DNA of 64,000 nt from contig BCKL01000001.1 in the NCBI GenBank assembly GCA_001600635.1, forward strand, positions 27,550-91,549. Direction: 5' to 3'. Source of the stretch: Leucosporidium creatinivorum. Its lineage: Eukaryota > Basidiomycota > Microbotryomycetes > Leucosporidiales > Leucosporidiaceae. Position 1 is the stretch's first letter, and each line of letters opens with the position of its first letter. Below the pieces are notes generated by a model that ran no database searches, had not been told where the DNA came from, and was given only the letters and a program-made list of their open reading frames with translations. Of the stretch, positions 22,212 through 34,603 are shown piece by piece. Position numbers and translations under genes: made by a program.

Positions 22212-24965
22212 CTAAACCCAGATCGGAAACCATGGACAATCCCGACGCACATCCTCCTCTCGAGCTTGTGGAGAGTCCGCCGAAGCTTGACGAGCAACAC
22301 TCCCGAGCAGGTTGCTATTGGCAAAGCAGGTTCTTCGAATCGACGCCACCCACTGCGAAAGAGAGACGATGTCAGCACACAAATTGAAAGGCAATTCGAC
22401 GTGAAGGCTAGTAGCCTACTTTGAGCTGATGCTCGGGCTTGTTCGAACAGCCTCGAGCGGCGAGAGGGATGGCTCCAAAGGCAGTGAAGGCGGCGACGGC
22501 ATCTTGGTACGCACGCGAAGCAGCGTCATCGATTTTGTTGGAAGACTGTTGGAGCATTGAAGCTCGTCAGCGAAGCCAGCAAAGCCCGAGAGAAAGTGGA
22601 ACTCGCCTCGCCGAGCGTCGTCACGTCCGCCTTGAACTCGTCCCAGCTCGCCAAGCCATCCAGCGGCAGCTCGTTTGCTCCAAGAGACCCCTTGAGCCAT
22701 CCAAAGCGCTTCTCGAATCGCTGTTGGTCGCGATCCTCGGTGTAGTCGAAGGCGAGGACCGGCGAGCCGAACTTGGGAACGACGGGCGGGAAGAGCAGGG
22801 ACGTCTGTTGATTAGGCATGGGTCAGCGAGCAGCCCATCATCAAGAAGAGAGACGGAACACGCACCTGGAGCGAAGCCTGACACATTGCTCGCACTCCCT
22901 TCGTCTCGAGCCACTTGGCTTCGACGTAAAGCCCTCCCTCGCCCTGCCGCCTCAGCTGCTCCAACGCATCTTGTAGCCGTCCAGCAAGTCGTTCTGCGAC
23001 CCACCAAACGCGAGTCCACTCCTCGCCGTCGTAGAGGTGTAGATCGAATCCCGAGAGCAATGCTTCGAGCAGCTCAGTGAGAAGGAGGGCGCGGAGGGCG
23101 GTGGGAAGGAGTTTGAGGGATGGCGTAGGCGGCAGGGTGTCTTGGAAGCGAGGTTGTAGATCTTCGGCCTGGAAGCAGAAGGGTTAGCGACTCGAACTCG
23201 CCAATTGGGTTTCGCCTCCGCCAAACTCACCTCCTCGACAAGCTGCGCAAGCTGCCTGAAGCCCTTGACGACCAGCCGTCTTGCCCTCGCTCGATTCTGG
23301 CACTTGATCGCCAAGTTTGCGACGAGCTGAGCGCTCACTCGTTCCGCAAAGCCGAGCAGCTTCCGCGCCGGCGCATCCCAGCTCACTTCACTTTCGCGGA
23401 TGGCGGCGAGGGTGCTCCATGTCGAAGGAGGGACGCCGGCGAGGACGTCGAAGAAGGAAGAGGAGAGAGCGAGAGTTGAGGAGGTAGCGAAGAGGGTGCG
23501 GGAAGTGCAGGTGACGGTCTGCGAGCGGGGATGGGTCAGCTCGAGCTTCGGGTGAAGAGCTCGCGACGACGTACCTGTTGGATCGAACGAGCGTAGGGGG
23601 TCATATCTCGCCGACTCAGAGCGACATGGTATTCCTGCAGACGTGTCGAGGATCAGATTCGGCCGGCTAACGAGGCCAAGAGACGGACTCACCCGAACCT
23701 CGCTCCATCCTGCTCCCTTCGCCCACAGCTCCCAAAGCTTCACCGCTGAATCAAGATCCAGCGCCAGCTTCTCCAAGCACTTCCAAGCCTGCTCGATAGG
23801 GAACGGAGCGATCTCGCGCGGTGGCTGAGGAGATGGCAGTGGAGGAGTTGTGCCGAGGGCGAAGATAGCGAGCAGTTGGGGAGAGGGCTCGAATGAGGGT
23901 AGTGGGGTGGCTGAAAGAGTAGCGACAGATTCGGTGACGAGTGCGAGGTAGGAGGAGACGACCTCGGGCGATGTGTGTGGCGGCGAGGTGAGAAGTGCAG
24001 GTCCGTAGACGAGGTTCTGCAGCGCCGAGGGTCAGCGACAATTCGAGACGACGTAGAATACAGACGACCCACTATCCGCAGAGTCATCCGATTCACCAGA
24101 GCCATCTTGAGCGCCTCATCCTTGACCCGGTCCATGACCCAGCCGAGCGCTTCGGAGAGGGCGTGAAGCACCTCATCAACGGTGACGATACGAGGGGGAT
24201 CGACCTGACCAGGCATGCGGAGGCGGGAGACAGGTTCAGGTGGAAAGCACGCAGCGAGGAGAGTGCTGAACTCTAGCGATGCCATGCCGAGGTGAACGTC
24301 CTCGTGCTGCAGCGGGGTCGGTGAGCTTTAAACCTTCGAAAGAAGGTGCAGCGAGAACTCACCTCGTAAACCTGACCCTTCGCGAGCTCTTCCCATATGA
24401 TTTCCGTCGACTTGATCACTCCCAGCAGCATTGCTCGCAAGACTGCGCGAAAGCCGGAAGGTCGCTGAGGATCACCGAGCGAGTCGGGTGAGTGGGAAAG
24501 GGCGGCGAGAGCAGCCGGGCGAAAGTAGTGACATGTGAAGAGAGTACTGGCGAGTGGGTGACCGTCTTGAAAGGTGGTCTGAGTGGGTACAAGTCAGCGG
24601 AAGCGAGCGAGGTCGGCGGGGACGCGGCGAGAAAGGACGCACCTCGAGCCTCAGAACCTCATCCAGGATCCAGAGCAGCTCCTCCGGCAGCAGCTCTTGT
24701 GTGGGGTTGAACGGCGGTAGCTCTTGCTCCTTCTCCCGGCCTTGCTTGAGCGCGAGAAACGAGTCTGTCCTCGGGTCCATAATCTGCGGTTCGAGCGAGG
24801 TCAGCTGTGGTCGTGCAGAGCAGCAGAAGCATGGCTCACCTCAACAGCACTCATGAGGTCCATCAGGGAGACTCGGTCATCGTGAACGAGCTGGCCCGGC
24901 GCGAGATCCGCCAGTGCAGCTTCGAGTAACGGCCGTGCGTCGACAAACTTGGTAGGTTGGGACAT
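22212..24965 (-). CDS. MAK10: NatC N-terminal acetyltransferase auxiliary subunit NAA35/MAK10
   Basis: From MSQPTKFVDARPLLEAAL (24965) the exons run to WFPIWV and a stop at 22212, about 700 residues, in line with the family. The family signature is the N-terminal DRVSLMDLMSAVEIMDPRTD stretch, joined across an intron, followed by LPPFNPTQELLPEELLWILD and a long helical body. MAK10/NAA35 is the scaffold that holds the catalytic NAA30 and NAA38 and binds the ribosome, so that Met-hydrophobic N-termini are acetylated. At least ten introns; several carry the GCCGAG-CTGAC branch context seen across the window. Confidence 0.88.
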
Positions 24966-25742
24966 GGCGGTGGTAGCGGGTAGTCTGTAGGTAGATGCAG
25001 AAGTCAGCTGTGCTCTGTGAGCCCTGGAGAGCGGCTCTGTGCGGCCACGAGCAGCGAGTGCTGGAGCTGTCGAGGCCTCGTGAAGGCGTGCAGAGAGCAC
25101 TACTCGGACTAGCTGACGAGCCGGTGTGGTCCAAGCGGGAAGTCTCGGCTCACCTATGCTCTAGCTCGAGTGGCAGAAACCCTGCTGTCGTCCGGCGAGC
25201 TCAGACGGAGGTTTCGAGCGGAAGCTGCTGGCGTGGGGCGGGAACTGCTGTAGAGGGAGGGTAGGAGAGCCGAGTCGTAGTTCCTGTAGCTTATATCGAA
25301 GCGAGGCGAAAGACGATGTTACAACGAGCAAGTTAGGGCGGGAGAGAGAGCCTCGCCGAGCAGCTCCCGGTGACCTCGCTGGCCCGCTGCCTGTCTTCAT
25401 TCTTTGTAGTTGCTCGTGCGAGAGGTGTACAGGTCTTCTTTGCGCGGCAGAACGGCGTTCTCTGCCCACTAGGGCCATCATGAAGGGGGCAGCTGCTCGG
25501 CGCTCTCCTTTATCTCGGTGCTCAGGTCCTTGCGGCGGCTGAGTATGCGAAGCATCTCCTATACAGCCGATATCATTGCGTTAACCGGAGAGGCTCGATG
25601 AAAGCCATTAAGCTGGCGAGAACAAAGTCGAATCGAGCTCGGCGCTCATGATCACTGAACTCAGTCGCTTCTCACGGCCCAACTAGTTTGAATAGATAGC
25701 TACCAGTGCCCCCCCGCTACCAGTCTAATGATACAACCTCTC
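24966..25742. other. Upstream region of NAA35
   Basis: About 780 bases between the NAA35 start and the end of F-box gene E (both minus strand). No convincing gene in either strand. Confidence 0.4.
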
Positions 25743-27028
25743 CTAGAAACCACTCCGCACCGTAAGCATGATCCCCTTCTTCTCACATGCCTCGGCGAGG
25801 GCTTGCCTCGGTTCCGCCTCCGTCGTGATAGGCCAGATGACATACAGCTTCTTGAGCTTGAGATCGTCGGTCTTGCTGATCCACTCCTGGATGTTTGTCT
25901 CCTTGACATGCACATTTACCTCGAGGTCGATGATGGAGCGAGGAAGAGAGGGGAAGAAGGAAGGGGGATGAGGGTTCTTGGGGTGCATCGAAAGTCGGAG
26001 GGTTGACATCGTGCAGGAGGCGAGTGCGGTAGAGAGTCGCTGATAATGGTCCTCCTCTGATTCACGGGTGTTGTCGTAGTCGTTGGCGTTGATGGTGAGG
26101 AGGCGCAGGTTGCTGAGGCGACGGAGGAGGGCTTTCGCCGAGGGGAGTGTGAGGAGGGTGGAGGAGATGTGGAGCTCTTGTAGGGTAGACGTCGAGCTGG
26201 AGAGTGCCGACTCAAAGATACGAGCGAAGATGAGGTGGTTGCGGGAGTAGCCTTACTGGAGGCGGAGGTAGGTGAGAGGGGAAGGGAGCGGCGCCGAGGT
26301 GTCCCAATCCTCGACCATGGACTCCTCAGTATCGCGGATGCTGAGATCCAGCTTCTTCATCATCGACGACTTGGTGAGAAGCTTCCAGCACTCCTCCGAG
26401 TAGTGCGCGCTGAGCTCCTCCAGCTGCCTGCCCGCGTCGGCGAAGACCTTGAGCACCGACTCGGCGGCGTGTGACTTGTCTCCACCGTCCTCTTGGAAGG
26501 AGAGTCGGACTATCCCTGGGCAGCGAGAGAGAACATCTCCCACCGCGATGGCGACGTACGAGTAGTCGGCTTGCGCGTCGTCCAGCCAGTCGAGCTCAAT
26601 GATAAGCTCGCGAACCTGTCGACCGAGGTGCGGCTGCTCATGAACGACGCTTCGGAAGGGCTTGTCGTTGGTGACGAGGATGGCGGGGTCGTCTTCTTGA
26701 TCCCTTTCCTCCGCTTCTCCGTTCTCGTCGAGTGGCAGCCCGTACCGGCCGAACCGAAGCGTGACCGAGCGGAAGAGGACTTGCTGGCCGAAGGGGAGGA
26801 GCGTCTTGGACACTAGGCAGAGGACGCGGGCGCTGTAGGTCTTGGGTGTTCTCCACGTTTGGAACGCTCACTCGACGGCTTCCTCCAGGATCTTGTTGAG
26901 GATCTCGGGAGGGATTCGGTCCTCGAGGATGGAGAGGGTGGTTTCAGAGGTGGACCTGACGGCGGGGATTGGGAGAAGTGGACGGAAGGATCTATGCAGA
27001 GAAATATTTATGTCAGTCTTCGATCTGA
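25743..27028 (-). CDS. F-box/LRR-like protein E (5' end unresolved; one in-frame stop or 60-base intron)
   Basis: An upstream exon with the F-box-like motif (RIPPEILNKILEEAV) is joined by a GTGAGC...CTACAG intron to LCLVSKTLLPFGQQVLF, the same signature as paralogs A and C. LRR-like segments follow and the frame ends at 25743 after EKKGIMLTVRSGF. One TAA lies at 26255-26253, after LTYLRLQ; the same frame is open on both sides. A GTAAGG...CTCCAG segment of exactly 60 bases spans it and could be spliced out in frame, though its sequence aligns with coding sequence in B and D. No ATG occurs in the first exon I can define; an intron-like end at about 27028 (ctgacat...catag) points to an upstream exon I could not place. 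Confidence 0.55.
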
Positions 27029-27754
27029 GTGGCTTTCTGGTGCACTGCAGCGCTTGACAGCCTGCTCTCAGCGTGTCGGCGATACTCTTCGGCCGCTTTT
27101 GAGGAGGTGCTCGGTCGTGTTGCCAGGGCCAAGCAGACGAGAGAAGTTCCGAATCATGAGAGCAGGACTCACCGGCGTGTAAAGAGCTACAGCTGAAGCG
27201 CGATAAGCTTTTGCGAGTGCCGGGCGCCGCGAGCGTGGGGATTTGAGAGCTCTTGACCAGAGAGGACGCTGGAGACGTGAGAGCAGGAGCAGATGCTTCT
27301 GTAGCTCGGTACGCCGCACCAGACGAGGCGAAAGACGCGAGATAAACGACAAGGACAGAGAAGGAAGTCAAGGAGGGGATCTGCGACTCGGCGCCTTCTC
27401 CTTCCCCGTTCTCGACCGTGCTCGTCCTAACTCGCCGCACCGTCCAGGGATCGCTTTCAAGTGGTCTTAAGGTCCCTCTACTGCTCTCTGGTTGCCTACA
27501 GCCTACTCGGAAGCTCAGCGCCGCCGTCGAGGGCTCTGACCAGCTGTGTCCGCTCCTCCTTCGCCCTTCGCTCGTTTCGCTGATCTCGGGCGACGCTGAG
27601 GCTTCAAAAGGCTCTATTGGAGTATCTCCTCCGCTACAACAGATGACTACGCCTATTCCGATGCATCCCGAGTCTTCACCGCGCGTCTGCAAGTCCTCGG
27701 AGAGCGTTTCGAGATGTTCGCCATCTTTGCGCTCGACCGCGTCGTCTGCTCAAG
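27029..27754. other. Region between F-box gene E and bleomycin hydrolase copy 2
   Basis: Probably holds the first exon(s) of gene E (minus) and the promoter of the second bleomycin hydrolase (plus). The minus strand is open through much of it without a domain; I could not place a start. Confidence 0.35.
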
Positions 27755-29993
27755 ATGCGAGTCTCTGTGAGTGATGAGCTACGAGATCATAGCGCCCCAC
27801 GCTGACCTGCAGCACCCACAGACCCACTCCTCGGCGCACGCTTCGGATTCGGGCAGGGAGGACTCGGCTTCCTCAGGATCCATCTCTCCGCCTCCTTCGC
27901 CCGTTGACGGAGTGCAACTCTTCCATAATCGTAGACCTGAGCCAATGCCCTACAGTCGGGCTCAGCTGGCTGCTCAGCCGCTTAAAGGAGCCATCACCCT
28001 CGACCAAATCGCCGAATGGGAGGCAGAGAGGAAGAAGGATCCTGTCGCGAGGTTGGCGCAGACTATGTTGAGTCGGACAGCGATGGGGATTGTATTAGTG
28101 GGGAGGGAGGCCGAGCGGGACGCCCAGATGGGTCAGCTTCGTCATCGCCGAGCAGTGCGAAACTTGAGCTGATCTCGCTCTACAGTCTTCAACCACAAGG
28201 TCGAGATGAAGAGCTTGCCCGTTGGCGACCAGAAATCATCGGGCAGATGCTGGATCTTCGCTACTTGCAACGTCCTGCGCGTCTTTATCGCTCGCAAGCA
28301 CCGTGAGCGCCGAGTGTCTTCGCTCCGTCCTGCAGAGCTGAACATTCTTCCCGACCTCACATGCAGATGTCGCTGACCTACAACTATCAGCCTCCTACCT
28401 CCACTTCTGGGACCACTACTCGAAAGCCGAGTACTACCTCCAGCAGATGCTCGACCTCCTCGACGAGCCGCTACAGTCTCGGCTCATGCAGCAGCTCATG
28501 AAGGACAGTGTGCAAGATGGCGGCGACTATGATTTGGCGTGCTCTCTTATCCAGCGCTTCGGAATCGTCCCAAGCTCTGTCTACCCCGAGTCGTGGAACT
28601 CGGCCAACTCGGCGCAGATCGACGTCTTCCTCACGTCCAAGCTGCGCGAGTATACGCTTGAGCTTCGAGCTGAGTATGGAAAAGCGGCCAACCAGGGTGT
28701 CGGCAAAAGGAAGGCTCGCGAGAGTGCGAGGAAGCTAGTCCCGGGGATGGTGAGTTCGGCGGCGCGAGTCGACCCTGGCGAGCAGAGGGAGAGCTGACCT
28801 CTTTGAACTTGCAGATGAAAGAGGTATACCGCTGCATTGCGATTACGCTTGGCACTCCTCCTAACCCCACGAGCGTTGTTCGTCTCTGCTTTCTTCGCGC
28901 TCTCTCGCCTCGGCGCCGAGCTGACCTCCTTCCAATCCTCTTTGCCTTGCTCGTTCCCTCTCCTCCCTTCATGCTCCTTCGCATATTCCCCACCACTCTA
29001 GTTCCACTGGTCCTTCAACACCACCTCCAAGTCCACCACCACCCTCACTCGCACACCACTTTCCCTCCTCGCTTTGGACGTCACGCCGACCTACAACCTC
29101 GCCGCAACACTCGCTCTCATGCACGATCCGAGAGCAGATAGGCGTGTACACACTGTATTTGAGACTGATAAGGGCCGGGGCATGGTTGGGGGGAGGAGGA
29201 TCAAGAACTTGAACGTCGAGCTCGCCGAGCTGAAGAAGGTGGCGATCGATTTGATCAAAGTGAGTGCTCGCTGCTCACCTTCGCGGGCTGTCGCTCAATT
29301 GTTTTAACCTCAAATAGGCCGACATCCCCGTCTGGTTCGGTTAGTCGTCTTGAACGTCGTCGCTCTCTCCTCGCTGACCCTTCCCGAACCGTCAGCCTGC
29401 GACGTCGACAAGGCCTCCAACATGGCCGAAGGGATCATGGACCTCAAGCTCTACAACTACAGCGACGCGTTCGGTACCGCTCTCGATTTGAGCAAGGCTC
29501 ATCGACTCGCGACCGGAGACGGACAACCGACGCAGTGAGTTCATCGCCGAGAAGCGATGGCGCCAAGCTGACCCTGTCAACGACAGTGCTATGATCCTCA
29601 CGGCCGTTCACATTGATCCTGAGACGGGCAAAACTGTGCGGTGGCAAGTCGAGAACAGCTGGGGCCCAGAGGCGTGCAACAAGGTAAGCCTCCAACGCCG
29701 AGCCGAGCGCCGAGCTGGGCTAGCCTGCTCACCTCTTTCGTCTTGCAGGGGTTCTGGTGCATGACCGACGAGTGGTTTGATGTAGGATATCGCTCTGTTT
29801 CTCGCCTGAGAGTTGTAGAACTGACCTGCTTCGCTCTCCTCACTTCTCGGCGCCTCCCCATCCCGCCCTTCCCGGCCCTCAGGAGCACGTCTACCAGATC
29901 GGCGCCCCTCGTCCCTTCATCCCAGCTCACCTACTGGACATCTACGACCACTCGCCTGCGCAGATGATTCCGCTGTGGGATCCCATGGCGTAG
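27755..29993 (+). CDS. Bleomycin hydrolase (C1 cysteine protease), copy 2
   Basis: The likely start is ATG at 27755 in a 12-base first exon (MRVS), joined by a 46-base intron with a GCTGACC branch site to HPQTHSSAHASDS. After a Ser/Pro-rich leader comes the conserved body: catalytic Cys in SSGRCWIFATCNVLR (no intron inside its codon here), YPESWNSANSAQ, ADIPVWFACDVDKASN, catalytic His in HAMILTAVHIDPE with its codon split by an intron at the same place as copy 1, and Asn in VENSWGPEACNK. The protein ends in PLWDPMA, three residues short of the usual end. All triad residues are present, so it should be active. Paralog of the gene at 13.6-15.9 kb, opposite strand. Confidence 0.9.
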
Positions 29994-30246
29994 CGAGTAC
30001 AGAACGAGCTCGGCGGGCAGTTTTTGCAGGCGCCAGGCGCTGGGTGTTGGGGATGGGAGGTACATCGTGCTGGATAATAGACCTCAGCTGTCGTATCGCG
30101 TACAACGACTCATATCAGCGAGCAAAAGAGCCTCTGTCGCTTTTCCTCAGCGCCCCCGAGGGCCGGGCTCGCCAAGCGTTGAAGTCGCGCTGCTGAACGA
30201 TCTCTCTGCTTCCTGCATCTTTCTCGTCTTAGCTCAGCAACCTCGC

Positions 30247-33088
30247 ATGGCTCTTTTCACGTCCTCAAAACCACCGATAGGCGGCTATCTCACCCTCATC
30301 AAGCTACTGGTCGCCAGTCTTTTGAGAGAAGTGCGGGCAGCTCCCGCGCTGGCCCCAAGATCAAGTGCATGGACGTCTGGAGCGGGAGTGGGAGCAGCAG
30401 GAGCTGGTGCGATGCTGTGGAAGAGAGCTGATGAGGAGCTGAGCGGTCAAGGTGAGCTACAGGATCAGCGAGGGGCGACGCTCAGGCCGACTCGCCAGCG
30501 TAGCGGGTCTGAGGGTTTTTTGGAGGGCGGTGGAAGGGGATAGATGAGCTTGTCACTGGAGTTAGATGTTTAGGGAGGTACTGCCGGTGCTCGCTGTACC
30601 TCTTTGCACGTCTCGGGGCTGGGTCGGCGCTGCCCTTCCGCTTTGAGCTCTCACGGCTCCAGCTGCAGCAGTCTGTAGCCCTTTTGAGACCCACGTCACC
30701 AACTTACCACTACGAAACAGAATTTTGGACCAAGCTCGCCTTCTCTATCGGTTTCGTCTTAATAGGCGGAGCCCTGTCTGGCCTCACTCTCGGACTTATG
30801 GGTCAGTCCTCGCTGTCGCTCTGCCACGCTCCTCGACTGACCCTTCCTGCACCTACAGGCCTCGACTCTACCAACCTCAAGGTCCTCTCGTCTTCCGGTA
30901 CACCTCAACAGCAGCAGGACGCTCGCGCTGTACTTTCCCTTTTAGCCCGAGGCCGACACTGGGTCCTGGTCTCGCTCCTGCTGGGCAATGTCCTGGTGAA
31001 CGAGACTCTACCGGTATTTTTGGATTCCATCACTGGGGGAGGCGGGCTGTGGGCTGTGTTGATCTCGGCGGGAGCGATCCTGGTGTGCGGAGAGGTTATC
31101 CCGCAAGCGGTGTGCGCCGCGCACGGCCTGAGGATTGGTGGGAAGTGTGTGGGTCTTGTCTACGCCCTGGTGAGTGTAGCTAGTTGGGGAGAGCTTGGGG
31201 AGGCTCGGCGACCGTTCGGCTCTGACCGGCCTTTAACAGATGCTAGTCGAGTTCCCCATCGCCTGGCCCATCGCCAAGCTGCTCGACTACCTGCTCGGCG
31301 AGTCGCATGGGACCATGTACCGCAAGATTGAGCTCAAGACTTTGGTTGGGCTACATGCTCGTGAGTAGTACTTTCGCCGAGTTCCAAGCGCTCGGCGCTC
31401 ATCCCCCTCCTTCACAGACATCGGGGGCGACTCCCTTTCGGAGGACGAAGTGACAATCATCTCTTCGGTACTTGAGTGCGACTAGGAAGTGACCTCGCGC
31501 TCGCCGTGCCCGCTGACCTCTCGCCCCGGCAGCCTCTCCGAAAAGCCTATCTCGTCCATCATGACGCCCATCGCCGACGTCTACACGCTTTCGTCGGATG
31601 TGAAGCTGGACAGGGCCAAGGTCAACGAGGTGCGTTGGCTCCTCGAGAGAGCCTTGCGGGAGCTGACCTCGGACTCGCAGATTCTCAACCTCGGCCACTC
31701 GCGCGTGCCCGTCCATTCAGCGCACAGGCCTACCGACTTCCTCGGCATGCTCATCGTCAAGACGCTGATCACCTACGATCCTCACGAGTGCAAGACGGTC
31801 GGCTCCTTCCCGTTGACGGCGCTGCCAGAAACGCTGCCAGGCAGCACCTGCCTCGACTCGCTGAACTACGTGAGCTTGACGCTGTGAACCAGTATCGGCC
31901 GAGCTGACTTTTCTTCTCGCTCGCAGTTCCAAGGTGGCTCTTCGCATATGCTGCTGGTGTCGAATGTAAGTCAGCGAGCTCTCCACCCTGGCGATGGAAG
32001 GCTCACTCGCTTCCTCCTTGCAGACGCCCGGACTCGAAGGTGGCGCTCTCGGTGTCGTATCACTGGAAGATGTCGTCGAGGAGCTACTCGGCAAGGAGAT
32101 CATCGATGAGACGGTACGTTTGATCTCGCCGGTTTCGCTCGCTCTCAGCTTTCGCTGACTTTCGCTCCTCCCCTACTGTACTCACTCACAGGACCTCTTC
32201 GTCGACAACCACTCTCGCATCCCCGTCATCCGCAAAGAAACAGTCTCACGCTTCTCGGAATCTCACTCTCCTCGCCGAACCTCCCTCGGCGCCATGGGCC
32301 TCGCTCCTCTCGTCAAAGGCCTCATCGACCGCCGAGTCGCTCTTCGCCGCGATTCTGCATCCACCCATGGAGGATCCATCTCCTCGCTCCCGCCCTTCTC
32401 GCCCTCCAGCCCCGCCTTCGCTCCCACGTCGACTCATCCACTCGCCCAGCAACCTACCATCTCTCGCACCGAATCGCCCAGCTACGCTACCCCTCCGCCT
32501 ACCACTACACCTCACCGCAGTACTTCCTCTCTTTCCACCTCTTTCACCTCCGCCTCAGCAGCCGCCTCGGCCTTCATCAAACCTTTCCGGCTCCCTTCGG
32601 CTTTGAGCCCTTCGCAGCAGCAGGGCTACCGGCAGCTCGCTTCCTTCTCGAGCGCAGGGGAGGACAACGAGTCGGATGTAGAAGGAAGCCCGGTACCGCA
32701 TGCGAGCCCTCTGGTTGGAGGGCCGGGAGCAGATGGCGCCGCCGGCGGAGGAGGGAGGCAGGGAGCGAGCTCGGAGAAGTTCGTGGTGAGGGATCGGAGA
32801 CGGAGCATTGCGAGGGAAAGGGAGAAGCAGGCGGCTATCGAATCGGCGGTAGCTGGAGGAGAGACGGAGATGGTCGAGATGGCCGAGTCCCCCTCGCCAC
32901 AGTCTTCGCCGAGCAGGAGGCGGGAGGCCGCTACGGGCGAGAAGGGGTTCAAGTTCCCTTCGCCGCCGCTTGCGTCAGCCGAGCAGAAGGATGACGGGGC
33001 GTTTGTAGGAGTCGGGCTGCACGAGGAGGGCTGGCAAGGAGAGAAGGTAGCAAGTGGGGGTAGCCGATTGTCTGTTGTACCATCATAA
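30247..33088 (+). CDS. MAM3: CNNM/MAM3-type membrane protein (DUF21 plus CBS domains)
   Basis: An N-terminal hydrophobic segment and lumenal part are followed by the DUF21 membrane domain ([57 protein letters not shown]) and a CBS pair ([44 protein letters not shown]). The long C-terminal tail is Ser/Pro-rich with a basic [12 protein letters not shown] stretch. CNNM/ACDP proteins, such as yeast Mam3 in the vacuolar membrane, act in magnesium and other divalent-metal balance. Several short introns split the membrane and CBS regions; the join between the first exon (ends about 30449) and the exon near 30690 is not certain. Confidence 0.88.
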
Positions 33089-33532
33089 GCATTGCTCAGC
33101 TCTGTCCCTCCTCCGTCGTCCATCTCGAGAGGCTTCAGTGCCGAGGAGGAGGGTAATAGAGGTCGAAGCGGAAGTCGACGAGCTGGCTCTCGACGGGAGC
33201 AGGGCGCGGTGCTTCGTTGCCGACCTCAACGGAGGCGCGTCTGCAGATCGCGCTAGACGGAAGCTGGTCGAAAACGCTCTTCCAATGTTGCGAGACCTGG
33301 GCACAGTGAAGGGCGCGATCGCCGAACTTTGACAAGCGCCGAGCCTTTGTCGAACGCCGAGATCGCCTTCGCTTCCTCTCTGCACCTCTCCATCAGTACC
33401 TTCCGCTCGATAGAATCGACTTGATGGACATGCTTTTGATACAATAGACAATCAGTACACAACGGCACCCGAGAGCTCCGTTCGGCGCGAGAGAACCTCA
33501 ACGCCGAGCCTCCTTCCCACCGCTCGAGAGCT
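33089..33532. other. Convergent 3' region, MAM3 and bZIP gene
   Basis: About 440 bases between two gene ends facing each other. Short open frames only; nothing recognised. Confidence 0.4.
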
Positions 33533-34603
33533 TCAAGGCCACCTCAGCCCACTCCCATCAGATCCCACCACCGTGAAGCCGCCATAAACGCTGCTACCGA
33601 CGTCCGACCCTTGCTCCACGCCTACACGCCCGCCGAGCTCTCCGGCGCTCCATCCGAACATCGCTCCCGACTGCAGAGGGTTGTAGCCACCTTGCTGATA
33701 AGGAAGATGTTGATGGGGTGTTGTCTTCTCCGTCGTCTGCTGTTCCACGAGGTGAGGATGGGAGTGTAGATGCGGAGGATTCGACAGGCCGTGAGCGCCG
33801 AGGTAGCTTTGAGGGTTGGTGGGAGCGAGGGTAGCGGGGAAGGCGGTGGAGGTGGCGAGCGCCGGGAAGGTGGAGGTAGCGAGCGTGGGCGACTGCAGAC
33901 CGGCAAAGACTCAAAATAGGATCGCGCTCTTCGTCCCTGCGAGAACAGCGCCGAAAGGACGAAACACTCGCCGAGAGTCCATGGCCGTGGTTCAAGGTGG
34001 GTGTAGATAGTGTGATGTTGCTTGGTAGGGGCGGAAGTGTCCAGGTAGGGCCTTGCCGGAGAGCGCCGAAAGATGTGCTCGAGTTCCAGTATCGTTGCAG
34101 GTCGTATGGCGAGGCTTCCGGCGCGGCAGTCTATGGTGGCAGGGAGCAAACTAGGATCACGAAGTTCGACTTGTAGCGCTCAAGAGCGAGAGAGATCAGC
34201 ACTCGCCAAGTCGTGAGCCGCCGTCGGCTGTAGATCCGCCGATTCGAAAGCGCCGAGGAGGGGGAAAGGTGCTGCTGGCGAGTCGTGAGATGGCGAAGAT
34301 GAAGGCGTAGGTGATGCTGCCGATGTTGCCTGCTTCAAAGCTTCCACCTGCAGCCGAAGCGCGGCGTTCTCCTCCTCCAGCTCCCGAACGCGAAGGTCCT
34401 GCAGTCGATTAGGCGCTCCTTGCTCTTCGTAAGCACGTAGCTGGCCTTCCAGTTGCTTGATGTAGGCTCTCTTGCGCTCCCTGTGCGCCTTTTGAGCCTG
34501 TAGGAAGAGCGGGCGGTTAGCTTCTCGATGCGTACAAGTTTCGAGCGCTGTAGCTCACCACTGCGTTTCTGCTGCGCTCCTTCTCGCTGGGCAATGCAGG
34601 CAT
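33533..34603 (-). CDS. bZIP transcription factor
   Basis: ATG at 34603 (MPALPSEKERSRNAV) is joined across an intron to AQKAHRERKRAYIKQLEGQL, a bZIP basic region with the Asn and Arg spacing of the AP-1/Yap class, and then a leucine-heptad coiled coil (LQDLRVRELEEENAALRLQV). Downstream exons are low complexity: a segment with SPYDLQRYWNSSTSFGAL and a Gln/Gly/Ser-rich end (HQHLPYQQGGYNPLQS) running to the stop at 33533. The basic region and zipper are sure; the splicing of the last two exons is not, because I could not find a donor in the right phase. The location next to the transporter/enzyme genes makes it a candidate local regulator (inference). Confidence 0.75.

Noticed and set aside
26868-27692. 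274-codon minus-strand frame read as one long first exon of gene E
   Set aside because: Only its last 40 or so codons look like family sequence, and an intron-like acceptor precedes them; the rest is low complexity.
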